A DNA stretch of 64,000 nt from Shewanella frigidimarina (GTDB taxonomy: Bacteria; Pseudomonadota; Gammaproteobacteria; Enterobacterales; Shewanellaceae). Below the pieces are notes generated by a model. It was not told the DNA's origin. It was given only the letters and a program-made list of their open reading frames with translations, and did not search any database. Within the stretch, counting starts at the first letter, position 1; the number at the start of each line of letters is the position of its first letter. The translations under genes were made by a program, and so were the position numbers. Of this stretch, positions 6,720 to 15,716 are shown piece after piece. The DNA is taken from the NCBI RefSeq assembly GCF_003797125.1, contig NZ_RKKE01000011.1:1-64000 (forward strand), written 5' to 3'.

Positions 6720-9446
6720 TTACCTAGCTAAATTGCGCAATACATAATGCAAGATGCCGCCATGTTGGTAATAACTAAACTCATTAGGGGTATCAATGCG
6801 GATTTTAGCTTCAAACGAATGTTGCTTACCCGCTTTGTCGGTCACTGATACATTAACGGTTTTCTGTTCGGCGCTTACCGCTGGAATGCTAAATTGCTCT
6901 TCACCTGTGAGGTTTAGCGATTGTGCGCTGTCATCAGGCATAAACTGCAGTGGCAAGATACCCATTCCAACCAAATTAGAACGGTGAATTCGCTCATAAC
7001 TTTGCGCTATAACCGCTTTTACCCCCAACAGTGCAGGCCCTTTTGCCGCCCAGTCCCGCGAGCTGCCAGTGCCATATTCTTTACCTGCCAACACAATACA
7101 AGGCGTACCTTGTTGTTGATACTGCATAGCGGCATCAAATACAGTCATCGGCTCACCGTTAGGCATTAAACGTGTCCAACAGCCTTCGGTCCCCGGTGCC
7201 AGCAGATTTTTTAGCCTTACATTGGCAAAGGTGCCGCGCATCATTACTTCATGGTTGCCACGGCGTGAACCGTAAGAGTTAAAGTCTTTAATGGCGACTC
7301 CAGCTTGCTGTAAATAATCTCCGGCAGGGCTGTCTGGTGCAATAGATCCCGCAGGTGAAATATGGTCGGTAGTGACCGAATCACCTAACTTAAGTAAACA
7401 ACGGGCATTGTCGATAGCCATAATTTTCGGTACTTCAGCACTGATCCCATCAAAGAATGGCGGCTGTTTAACATAGGTGGAATCTGGCCAGTTATATTTT
7501 TGGCTCTGCACCACTTCAAGCCCTTGCCAGTCTGCGTCGCCGCTGTATACATCGGCATAGCGGGAAACAAACATCTCGCTTTGTACCGCGCTGGCCATGA
7601 CCTGTTGGATTTCCTGATTATCTGGCCAGATATCTTTTAAATAAACCGCATTACCATCAACATCTTCGCCAAGTGCTTCTGTGACCATATCGGCTTTCAT
7701 ATTACCGGCCAATGCATACGCCACCACCAGCGGCGGCGATGCTAAGTAATTGGCTTGTACTTCTGGATGGATGCGGCCATCAAAGTTACGGTTGCCCGAT
7801 AACACCGAACACACCTTCAATCTGCCCTGTTGTATCGCTTCACTAACGGGCTGAGGCAATGGACCAGAATTACCAATACAGGTGGTACAACCGTAGCCAA
7901 CCAACTGAAAACCTAGCGCATCTAAATCGACATTAAGACCCGATTTTATTAAATAATCCGTCACTACCTGTGAGCCAGGTGCAAAGCTGGTTTTCACCCA
8001 AGGTTTAACCTGTAAGCCTTTTTTACGCGCATTTCGGGCCAATAATCCGGCTGCGATTAACACCGATGGATTAGAGGTATTAGTACAACTGGTTATCGCC
8101 GCTATCACCACCGCGCCGGCTTCCAGCACAAAGTCTTTATCTCGATAACGACAAGCAACACCAGTACTACCATCGGCGACGGGTACTTGCACCGATGGAC
8201 CACCCTCGCTTGCCAACTCGTCTTTACCTTCGGCGTCGATGTGGCTCACAGGGATTTGACTATCCAACCATTGGCGGAAACTGACTCCAGCTTGCTCAAG
8301 TGCAATTCTGTCTTGTGGTCTTTTGGGGCCAGCGATAGAAGGCACAATACTGCCTAAATCCAGTTGTAAGCTGGCGTGATAACAGGCTTTGTTGTCGGAT
8401 GCGCTGGCCCACATGCCCATCTGTTTAAGATACGCTTTGATCAACGCGATACGCTCTGGATCACGACCGGTAAGCTTGAGGTAATCTAACGTTTGTTGGT
8501 CAATCGGGAAAATGCCACAAGTCGCACCGTATTCTGGCGCCATATTGGCAATGGTTGCCCTATCGGCCAAGGTTAATTGATCAACACCGGCACCAAAAAA
8601 TTCTACAAACTTACCTACCACGCCAAATGAGCGCAGCTGTTCGGTTACCGTTAACACTAGATCAGTCGCGGTAACTCCTGGGGGCAATTTACCGACAAAC
8701 TCAAATCCGACAATTTCGGGTAACAACATGGTCACGGGTTGGCCTAACATCGCGGCCTCAGCCTCAATGCCGCCCACGCCCCAACCCAATACCCCCAAAC
8801 CGTTGATCATGGTGGTGTGAGAATCTGTTCCCACTAAGGTGTCGGGATACAATAGGTTATCGTCATCCTCTTTGACAAAGACCACTCTCGCCAAATATTC
8901 CAGATTGATTTGATGCACGATACCGCGACCTGGCGGTACCACTTTAAAGTTGTCGAAGGCTTGCTGACCCCAACGCAAAAACTGATATCGTTCGCGGTTT
9001 CGTTGAATCTCAATGGCAGTATTTTTTTGCAGCGCTCCTGTTTCGGCAAATACATCGACCATCACGGAGTGGTCAATCACCAGCTCCACCGGGTTCAGTG
9101 GATTAATCGCGTCGGCATTGCCGCCCAATGTCACGATAGCATCACGCATTGCGGCTAAATCGACAACTGAAGGTACGCCGGTAAAATCTTGTAGAATGAC
9201 TCGAGAAGGAACAAAGGCAATTTCGGTTTCTGACCAGTTATCCAGATCCCAGCGGGCCAAGGTTTCAATATCCTTCGGCTGGACAAATTCCGAATTTTCA
9301 TAACGCAGTAGATTTTCTAATAATATTTTTGCCGCAAAGGGTAAGCGGGTTAAATCGTAGTGTTCAGCTAATCGATCAAAGCTGTAATACCGGAAAGTTT
9401 TTCCATTACTTTCAAGCTGTTTCAATAATTGCATAGAATGGTTCAT
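6720..9446 (-). CDS. acnA: Aconitate hydratase A
   Basis: Interconverts citrate and isocitrate in the TCA cycle with a 4Fe-4S cluster. At 908 residues it has the monomeric AcnA/IRP layout: the N-terminal domains with DHSVMVDVF and LVGTDSHTTMINGLGVLGWGVGGIEAE, the cluster cysteines (SCTNTSNPSV, then GCTTCIGNSG), and the swivel domain with DSVTTDHISPAGSI, YGSRRGNHEVMMRGTF and GKEYGTGSSRDWAAKGP. A GGGAG site precedes the ATG. It is divergent from fumC, a second TCA-cycle gene, with a 92-bp shared upstream region. AcnD (2-methylisocitrate dehydratase) is a close paralogue; length and the absence of prp genes favour AcnA. Confidence 0.88.
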   Translation of the reverse strand: MNHSMQLLKQLESNGKTFRYYSFDRLAEHYDLTRLPFAAKILLENLLRYENSEFVQPKDIETLARWDLDNWSETEIAFVPSRVILQDFTGVPSVVDLAAMRDAIVTLGGNADAINPLNPVELVIDHSVMVDVFAETGALQKNTAIEIQRNRERYQFLRWGQQAFDNFKVVPPGRGIVHQINLEYLARVVFVKEDDDNLLYPDTLVGTDSHTTMINGLGVLGWGVGGIEAEAAMLGQPVTMLLPEIVGFEFVGKLPPGVTATDLVLTVTEQLRSFGVVGKFVEFFGAGVDQLTLADRATIANMAPEYGATCGIFPIDQQTLDYLKLTGRDPERIALIKAYLKQMGMWASASDNKACYHASLQLDLGSIVPSIAGPKRPQDRIALEQAGVSFRQWLDSQIPVSHIDAEGKDELASEGGPSVQVPVADGSTGVACRYRDKDFVLEAGAVVIAAITSCTNTSNPSVLIAAGLLARNARKKGLQVKPWVKTSFAPGSQVVTDYLIKSGLNVDLDALGFQLVGYGCTTCIGNSGPLPQPVSEAIQQGRLKVCSVLSGNRNFDGRIHPEVQANYLASPPLVVAYALAGNMKADMVTEALGEDVDGNAVYLKDIWPDNQEIQQVMASAVQSEMFVSRYADVYSGDADWQGLEVVQSQKYNWPDSTYVKQPPFFDGISAEVPKIMAIDNARCLLKLGDSVTTDHISPAGSIAPDSPAGDYLQQAGVAIKDFNSYGSRRGNHEVMMRGTFANVRLKNLLAPGTEGCWTRLMPNGEPMTVFDAAMQYQQQGTPCIVLAGKEYGTGSSRDWAAKGPALLGVKAVIAQSYERIHRSNLVGMGILPLQFMPDDSAQSLNLTGEEQFSIPAVSAEQKTVNVSVTDKAGKQHSFEAKIRIDTPNEFSYYQHGGILHYVLRNLAR

Positions 9447-9538
9447 TACTGATCTCCCTATAAACGTTTATTGGCACTTCCTGCTAAGCTTAGTGAACAC
9501 ACTAACATATCCAAATCAAAAATCGAGTCGAAAACCTT

Positions 9539-10915
9539 ATGAGTAAGATGCGTATAGAATATGACAGTATGGGAAAAGTACAGGTGCCAGATGATGTTTA
9601 TTATCAGGCGCAAACTCAACGCGCACGAGATAACTTTCAGTTTTCTGAGCGGCGCTTTCCGACGCCAGCGATACTCGCCCTACTCGACATAAAATCAGCT
9701 GCTGCACAAGCTAATAGCCAACTCGGTTTATTAGATAGCGCCATGGCCAAAGCAATTCAACAAGCGATTATCGCCGCTAAGAAGCTTGATTTTTCGCAGC
9801 ATTTTCCGATTAATTTGTTCCAAACAGGCTCTGGTACCAGTTCTAATATGAATGTTAATGAAGTCATTGCCAGCCTCGCCAGCGATATTTTGCAGGCAAA
9901 GGTTCACCCCAATGATCATGTCAATATGGGGCAAAGCAGTAACGATGTGGTGCCTGCCTCTATTCATATTAGTACGGTTAGGCAATTAAAGGGCTTATTG
10001 TATCCGGCCATTAAGGGCTTGAATGACAGATTAGCGTTTTTGGCCGATGAGTATTCAAATACAGTCAAAACTGGTCGCACCCATTTAATGGACGCCATGC
10101 CGATTACGCTTGGCCAAGAACTGCAATGTTGGCAACAACAGCTAAACAGTGCTCAAGCTCGAATTCAGCAAGTTGAGCTGAGCCTGCATCAATTGCCATT
10201 GGGCGGCACAGCGGTTGGCACTGGCGTTAATTGTGACCCCAATTTTGCCAAACTTGCATGTGATGATTTACAACAGCAAGATAAAATCCCTTGGCAGGCG
10301 GCGGTAATGCCTGCGTTGTATATGAGTAGCCAAGATCACACCTTAGCCATGGCTTCTGCGCTCAAAGGGTTAGCGGTTACGTTATTGAAAATCGCCAATG
10401 ATTTACGTTGGATGAACTCTGGCCCTGTAGCAGGGTTACAAGAAATTAGCTTAACGGCGCTGCAACCGGGCTCATCGATAATGCCCGGTAAGGTTAACCC
10501 CGTTATCCCAGAAGCCGTAGCCATGATTGCCGCTGAAGTCATCGGCAATGAAACAACCATTACCATCGCGGCGCAATCGGGTAATTTTCAGTTGAATGTG
10601 ATGTTGCCACTGATTGCCGACAAGTTACTGTCTAGCATTAATTTATTAACAAATGCCTGCCAGGCCATGACCGACAAAGTGTTTGCCGAGTTTCAACCCA
10701 ATGTCGAGCATTTGACCCAGGCATTGGAGAAAAATCCGATTCTGGCTACCGCACTTAATTCAGTAGTGGGTTACGATATGGCCGCAAAAATTGCTAAACG
10801 AGCAGATAAAGAACATAAATCAGTATTAGCCATTGCACTCGAAGAAACCGATTTAGACGAAGAGAAACTCAAAGCGATACTCGACCCGTTGCATCTCGCC
10901 AAGCCTCATCAATAA
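9539..10915 (+). CDS. fumC: Class II fumarate hydratase
   Basis: Hydrates fumarate to malate; class II enzymes have no iron-sulfur cluster and are homotetramers in the cytoplasm. The 458 residues include the substrate-site motifs GSGTSSNMNVNEV, the HPNDHVNMGQSSND block, RTHLMDAMPITLGQE and the superfamily signature GSSIMPGKVNP. Length fits FumC (E. coli about 467). Two in-frame ATGs lie 9 bp apart; neither has a strong ribosome-binding site, so the exact start is uncertain. Divergence from acnA suggests shared control of two TCA steps. Confidence 0.93.
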   Translation: MSKMRIEYDSMGKVQVPDDVYYQAQTQRARDNFQFSERRFPTPAILALLDIKSAAAQANSQLGLLDSAMAKAIQQAIIAAKKLDFSQHFPINLFQTGSGTSSNMNVNEVIASLASDILQAKVHPNDHVNMGQSSNDVVPASIHISTVRQLKGLLYPAIKGLNDRLAFLADEYSNTVKTGRTHLMDAMPITLGQELQCWQQQLNSAQARIQQVELSLHQLPLGGTAVGTGVNCDPNFAKLACDDLQQQDKIPWQAAVMPALYMSSQDHTLAMASALKGLAVTLLKIANDLRWMNSGPVAGLQEISLTALQPGSSIMPGKVNPVIPEAVAMIAAEVIGNETTITIAAQSGNFQLNVMLPLIADKLLSSINLLTNACQAMTDKVFAEFQPNVEHLTQALEKNPILATALNSVVGYDMAAKIAKRADKEHKSVLAIALEETDLDEEKLKAILDPLHLAKPHQ

Positions 10916-10968
10916 CGCCACCAAAAGCCAGCGCTAGGAGTGCAAAAGACTGACGCCAAACAGAGTTG

Positions 10969-11009
10969 GCGAGAGCAAAACCTATTTATGTGAATAGGTA
11001 AAATCTCGC
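10969..11009. terminator. Imperfect hairpin between convergent fumC and EAL gene
   Basis: GCGAG...AACCTATT pairs with AATAGGT...CTCGC around a TATGTG loop, about 55 bp past fumC. There is no strong T-tract, so terminator function is a guess from position. Confidence 0.35.
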
Positions 11010-11077
11010 TAACTTGCCTTGCTGAACTCATCTCCTACCCAAGGTTGGGCCAGTAGAATAAAACCAAACCTTAAACA

Positions 11078-12604
11078 TCAAATCTTAAAGTGTTTAATTA
11101 TTGGACAAAGATCATCGGCACTCATTGGCTTACCGTATAGCCATCCTTGTCCGTTTAATATGCCTAAATCTTTGAGTGCTTGATGCTGCATGATGTTTTC
11201 AACACCTTCAGCAACAACGTCGATATGAAGTTCATTAGCCATTTGGACAATATAAGGTATCAATGATGAACGGATGGAGCCTCCTTCCATGGCATTAATA
11301 AAGCTTCTATCGATTTTCAAAATATGACATGACAATTTTGACACTTGGTTTAAATTTGAATATCCAGTCCCAAAATCATCGATTGCAATCAAAAAACCAT
11401 GTTGTTCTAGGATCTCTAAGTTGTTTGCAAACTCTTTGCCGGTCAACTGTTCATCTTCTACAATCTCAAGTACAACCTTAATGGGATGATCATTCACATA
11501 CGGCAGATCAATTATCTTTAACACTTTTCCGCTAGAGACATCAGAAGGAAAAATATTAATATTGACTTTAAAACCGTTCAAATCAATACCGCTTTCACTT
11601 AAGCGCTGCAGTGATTTTTCAACAAGTTGCTCAGTAAACTCCCATGACAGGCCCAGCTCCCTTACTTTGGGAATAAATTCATCTGGAAATATTTTACCTT
11701 CGTTATCTTCAAATCGCGCCAGCACTTCACAGCCGACGATCTTGCCGGTTTGAATATTGACTATCGGTTGAAATAAGGGGAAAAACTTGTTTGATTTAAC
11801 ACCTCGTTTAACCCGAGAACTTATCGACATAAAGCCATTGATTTTAAATGATATAAAATAATATAAAAATAATGTCAGAAAAAATGATGACGCAATAATA
11901 ATAGCAATCAACAGGCGGTTTTTTTCATAAAACTCGCCAGCGCTAAGGCTCAGTGCGACGCAGTAAGATGATTCAGGATCACATTGTTGAAATTGATAGG
12001 CATGGGTTACATTCACCCTACCAACAATACCTTTGACATATAGATTATTGCTGCCTGACACATGTTGATAATGATTTGCTCTATTGAATACAATTTCCCA
12101 ATCGAATCCCATAGAACTGAATTTATTGATCTCCGCAGGCTCAATCACTACATTGAAACCGTTATGCTTGATGACGACCGCTGTATGTAACCTATCAAAA
12201 AGTTCTAACTTTTTATTTACCCACACTTTTGCACCGTTATTATTAATGTAGTCGGGCTCAGATTCCATACTCTTTGTAACAATTATCCCTAAACCTGCGG
12301 TACACAGCAATTTACCATTTTCATCTGAATAGCCTATATCTTTGATAAAGATAGACAGGAAATTCTCACGACGCATATGCAGTAACATTTCACTACTACA
12401 CACTTGATCATCAAGCCCATCTAATCGCTCAAGAGTGTGTTGAATGTCTTTGCTAATAGTACTCATTAAGGCTAAATGGGTTGTTGCAGCTTGATCTTGC
12501 TCAACGACAATCTGTTTTTCTATCCATAAGAATAAAAATAGAAAAAACAAAGAGCCCAGAGACAAACTAACGATAAATGACACTAATTTATGTTTAAACG
12601 ACAT
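11078..12604 (-). CDS. CSS-motif cyclic-di-GMP phosphodiesterase (EAL domain)
   Basis: Expected to hydrolyse cyclic di-GMP to pGpG at the inner membrane. The 508 residues start with a membrane helix (about 7-27), then a periplasmic domain carrying the CSS signature (Cys69-Ser70-Ser71 in DQVCSSEML) with further cysteines, and a second helix at about 231-253. The cytoplasmic EAL domain follows (about 265-505). Active-site motifs are kept (GCEVLAR, NINIF, EIVEDE, DDFGTGYSN, KIDRSFI, AEGVEN), with EVL in place of EAL, a common variant. In the E. coli PdeC family, the CSS cysteines are controlled by periplasmic disulfide state. It stands alone, convergent with fumC. Confidence 0.85.
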   Translation of the reverse strand: MSFKHKLVSFIVSLSLGSLFFLFLFLWIEKQIVVEQDQAATTHLALMSTISKDIQHTLERLDGLDDQVCSSEMLLHMRRENFLSIFIKDIGYSDENGKLLCTAGLGIIVTKSMESEPDYINNNGAKVWVNKKLELFDRLHTAVVIKHNGFNVVIEPAEINKFSSMGFDWEIVFNRANHYQHVSGSNNLYVKGIVGRVNVTHAYQFQQCDPESSYCVALSLSAGEFYEKNRLLIAIIIASSFFLTLFLYYFISFKINGFMSISSRVKRGVKSNKFFPLFQPIVNIQTGKIVGCEVLARFEDNEGKIFPDEFIPKVRELGLSWEFTEQLVEKSLQRLSESGIDLNGFKVNINIFPSDVSSGKVLKIIDLPYVNDHPIKVVLEIVEDEQLTGKEFANNLEILEQHGFLIAIDDFGTGYSNLNQVSKLSCHILKIDRSFINAMEGGSIRSSLIPYIVQMANELHIDVVAEGVENIMQHQALKDLGILNGQGWLYGKPMSADDLCPIIKHFKI

Positions 12605-12771
12605 AATTTACCGCCCCAAATAGTAGTAATACATGAATAGTAGCCAACCACATTAACGCGATATAACGGCTATGATGACGTAAGTATAATATTTATTATA
12701 AATGATAATAATCGATAAAATTTATTAACAACTTATTATTAAAATGTTTAGCACTTATCTAGAAGCTATTT

Positions 12772-13587
12772 TTATGATGCATCATTATCTAGACTCATTG
12801 CCTCTTTTATTTCATCACTGCCAAATCCTTTACGGGATAAATAGGCGTACGCTTTCGACCTTTCTTTATAGTCCGCTAAGTTATAGCGTTTTTTAGCCAG
12901 TTCATTTTTGCAGCTTTGATAAAAATCGACATGTTCTGTTAGCGTTAGTTGGTACAAGGTTTCTTCAAAGTCGCTTACATCAATCAGTCGCTGCTTTAAT
13001 TCCTGCAAGATAAGAGTTTTACCTTTGCCTTTATTAAACAGCTTGATTATTTCAGTGGTTAAATCGGCTTTGTCGGCTTTGAGGGCTAATTTACTGCGCA
13101 GGGTTTCACGTTGTGGATGTTGTGCTAATGCGTGATCAATTTCAGCTCGAGAGAAACCTTTTGTGGTCATCTGGGAATAGACTTTTTCTATGTTGGTGCC
13201 ATAGAAATTTTCAAACCGACTCAACAATCGCGATGTGGCTAACTCAAAAAGGTCCACTGTTTGCTCGTGCATCACTTGTTCTATCGCGGTATCAATCTCT
13301 GTAGCACTCACGCCGCGCAGCTGTAACTTACGCCTTATGGCACCGATACCGATTTCGTTACTAAAAGCTAACTCGCAGTAACGTACCGCAAAGTCAAAAT
13401 CGCTTTTTAAATATCCGCCCTCAATGAGTCTGGCGAGTACAGTATCAATCCATTGTTGATTGTCGGTTTTACGCTCAAGCTTGGTGCGAATTTCGTTAAT
13501 GGTAAAGTCTTGCTGGCCAAGGTGCCAATAAGCACTATTAAAAACGTTATCGATGGTTTTGGCTTGACGTAGTGGTGGACGCTGCAT
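12772..13587 (-). CDS. RecX-like protein, about twice the usual length
   Basis: RecX proteins of about 150 residues inhibit RecA by binding its filament through arrays of three-helix units. Here 271 residues carry several such units: NSAYWHLGQQDFTINEIRTKL near the start, then GYLKSDFDFAVRYCELAF, GIGAIRRKLQLRGVSATEID, SQMTTKGFSRAEIDHAL and AYLSRKGFGSDEIKEAM at the end. It is therefore a RecX-type helical repeat protein. Whether it acts on RecA is not shown: recA is not adjacent, and genomes of this group usually have a separate short recX. The ATG at 13587 is preferred over an upstream TTG, though neither has a clear ribosome-binding site. Confidence 0.65.
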   Translation of the reverse strand: MQRPPLRQAKTIDNVFNSAYWHLGQQDFTINEIRTKLERKTDNQQWIDTVLARLIEGGYLKSDFDFAVRYCELAFSNEIGIGAIRRKLQLRGVSATEIDTAIEQVMHEQTVDLFELATSRLLSRFENFYGTNIEKVYSQMTTKGFSRAEIDHALAQHPQRETLRSKLALKADKADLTTEIIKLFNKGKGKTLILQELKQRLIDVSDFEETLYQLTLTEHVDFYQSCKNELAKKRYNLADYKERSKAYAYLSRKGFGSDEIKEAMSLDNDAS

Positions 13588-13654
13588 AAAAAATAATCTT
13601 AAATTCAAAAATAACCAAAAACAGTGTAGCAGTTCATCACGTTATTGAGTACGC

Positions 13655-13830
13655 ACCTGACGTATCTGTGAGCTTTGCCAAGTTGAATAGCAGCAGAACC
13701 CACACCACCAGAAACGCCCGAGATCACCACTCGGCCTTGGGCGATAACGTAAGCGCATATGACGTTCCATTTGCACGAGTATCTGATAGTGTTTAAAGGC
13801 CAGAGGGCAATAAACCCGATCACGGTTTCT
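13655..13830 (-). pseudogene. Remnant of a medium-chain (zinc-type) dehydrogenase/quinone oxidoreductase
   Basis: The minus strand encodes VVISGVSGGVGSAAIQLGKA, the nucleotide-binding Rossmann motif of medium-chain dehydrogenases (YhdH-like), and then runs out of similarity within a few residues. Flanking sequence in the other frame suggests a frameshift. No start, catalytic domain or C-terminus remains within the 435-bp gap 13588-14022, which otherwise holds nothing recognisable. Confidence 0.55.
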
Positions 13831-14022
13831 CATTTGAAATAAGTGCTATTAGTCACAAATTTGTGCGTTTTGCGCCACCACATCATGATCAAAGGGTTAA
13901 ATGTGTAAAATATTCGTTTAAATATTGTTCTAATTAAGATTTATTTAATAATTTCACGGTTTCCCTACCGTGATTCACTTCCAATGACCAGCCCCTTATT
14001 GTTATTCTCCTGCCAATGAAAA

Positions 14023-14478
14023 TTGCCAGCTGGATCTGTTGATTCAACTACCCACTCCTTTGAGCTCGTTTGGAATCGTTTCTTGAAATTCACTCTTTGC
14101 CAATACCTTGCTAAGCCGCTTAATAGCATCGCAAGGCTTTCCAAATTGAGTAAAGCACATTTAACGTTGTGTTTCGGGTTACTGTTGCTGCAACCTGTAG
14201 CGGATTCATTATCGATGTCGATGGGACATGTCGTCGATATGAGTGAATTTATTGCCGTTGTTGACACTTTATTAGCTGAAGTTATGGGCGCTAGCTTACT
14301 GGGCCTGTTGATATTAAATCCATTGGTGATCGAGCAATTCTGGCGTTTATTCAATCTCAATTCTACTTTTTGTAATCTCCTTGCTCTTAGCTACGCGTTA
14401 AGTGCTTTATCTGCTGTTACCCCTAAATCCCCTGAATACACGGCACACGGTTGTCGCGCTCCTCCTCTACAAGCTTAA
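14023..14478 (+). CDS. Hypothetical hydrophobic protein upstream of cyoA (uncertain)
   Basis: An open frame of 151 residues with two hydrophobic stretches, near residues 48-58 (LTLCFGLLLLQPV) and 88-101 (GASLLGLLILNPLVI). I recognise no family. Part of it is opposed by an open frame on the minus strand, so coding is not certain. The plus frame is favoured slightly because it is collinear with the cyo operon and its hydrophobic segments look membrane-like. No ribosome-binding site is evident. Confidence 0.3.
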   Translation: MPAGSVDSTTHSFELVWNRFLKFTLCQYLAKPLNSIARLSKLSKAHLTLCFGLLLLQPVADSLSMSMGHVVDMSEFIAVVDTLLAEVMGASLLGLLILNPLVIEQFWRLFNLNSTFCNLLALSYALSALSAVTPKSPEYTAHGCRAPPLQA

Positions 14479-14655
14479 GTTTTTAATTTAAATACATTAT
14501 TCGCAAAACCGATATCGCCTTAAGCGCTACGCCAAAATCACTGATAGTTGATTAGGATGAGTCCTTTGGTGTGGTTATTTGCGTTCGATGATTATTCTGC
14601 AACTGCCGATCCTATTGGCAGCGTAGTAAGCTTTTAAGGTGAGAGGAATCTTCCT

Positions 14656-15714
14656 TTGTTAATTCGAAATTTAAGTAAACCAATGCTGGCGGCATTAGCA
14701 TTTATGCTTGCCGGTTGTGAAGGCGGCGTACTGGATCCCAAAGGTCAAATCGGCATAGATGAGAAAAACCTCATTATTGTGGCGACGCTACTGATGCTGA
14801 TTGTGGTTATTCCGGTAATTTTTATGACGCTGTACTTTGCATGGAAATACCGTGATGGCCGCGATGAAGAAATTTATGCGCCTAAATGGGCACACTCAAC
14901 TGCAATTGAAATTGTGGTGTGGGTTGTTCCCATTATTATCGTGATCATTTTGGGTGTTATCACTTGGAATTCGACTCATGATTTAGACCCCTATAAACCG
15001 CTTGAACATGATGCTAAACCAGTAACGGTTGAAGTAGTGTCGCTGGACTGGAAGTGGTTATTTATCTATCCAGAATATGGCATTGCGTCGGTTAACGAAT
15101 TGGCCTTCCCTGCGAACGTGCCGGTTAACTTCAAAATTACCTCAGACACGGCGATGAATTCCTTTTTCATTCCGCAGTTAGGCAGCCAAATATACTCAAT
15201 GGCAGGCATGGCAACCAAGCTACACCTTATTGCTAATGAGCCGGGTACCTTTGAAGGTATTTCAGCTAACTACAGTGGTGCTGGTTTTGCGGGCATGAAG
15301 TTTAACGCCATTGCCACACCTACAGCAGGCGATTTTGATGCCTGGATTGCTAAGGTAAAACAACAAGGTAACACCTTGGATGTTGAGCAATATAAGCAGC
15401 TAGCTGAAAAAAGTGAAAACAACCCTGTGCAATATTACGGGTCAGTGCAAAAAGGCATGTTTAATTACATTGTTATGCAGTACATGCATCCAGACTCGAA
15501 CATGAAATCAATGGGTAGCATGGACAGTATGGAAAATATGGAAGGCATGCACGACATGGGCAACATGAAATCAATGTCTGGTATGGAAGGTATGGACCAC
15601 ACTCAACATATGCAGCATATGACATACATGGACGCTGAACAACATTCTGGACTTTCATCCTCTACACACTCAACCACAGAGCATTCTTCGACTGCTTCTG
15701 GGGAGGCGGAGTAA
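14656..15714 (+). CDS. cyoA: Cytochrome bo-type ubiquinol oxidase subunit II (lipoprotein)
   Basis: Subunit II of the proton-pumping quinol oxidase. A lipoprotein signal ends LAGC (Cys21), followed by two membrane helices (about 40-65 and 85-105) and a periplasmic cupredoxin domain. The CuA ligands of cytochrome c oxidases are absent (YSGAGFAGMKFNA where a Cys-x3-Cys would stand), which marks a quinol oxidase. The start is a TTG preceded by GAGG at suitable spacing. The last 75 residues form an unusual tail with about 14 Met and 8 His in repeats of the type SMGSMDSMENMEGM; this is longer than the tail I know from E. coli CyoA. It is the first gene of cyoABCDE. Confidence 0.93.
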   Translation: MLIRNLSKPMLAALAFMLAGCEGGVLDPKGQIGIDEKNLIIVATLLMLIVVIPVIFMTLYFAWKYRDGRDEEIYAPKWAHSTAIEIVVWVVPIIIVIILGVITWNSTHDLDPYKPLEHDAKPVTVEVVSLDWKWLFIYPEYGIASVNELAFPANVPVNFKITSDTAMNSFFIPQLGSQIYSMAGMATKLHLIANEPGTFEGISANYSGAGFAGMKFNAIATPTAGDFDAWIAKVKQQGNTLDVEQYKQLAEKSENNPVQYYGSVQKGMFNYIVMQYMHPDSNMKSMGSMDSMENMEGMHDMGNMKSMSGMEGMDHTQHMQHMTYMDAEQHSGLSSSTHSTTEHSSTASGEAE

Positions 15715-15716
15715 TC

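Noticed and set aside
12690..12720. Fur-like AATGATAAT sequence upstream of the RecX-like/EAL gap.
   Set aside because: Only one half matches the consensus and no iron-related gene follows.
13965..14360. 131-codon minus-strand frame opposite the hypothetical gene upstream of cyoA.
   Set aside because: Composition is unlike a folded protein (Asn/Ser/Thr-rich), with no start signal; neither strand is certain but the plus frame has membrane-like segments.
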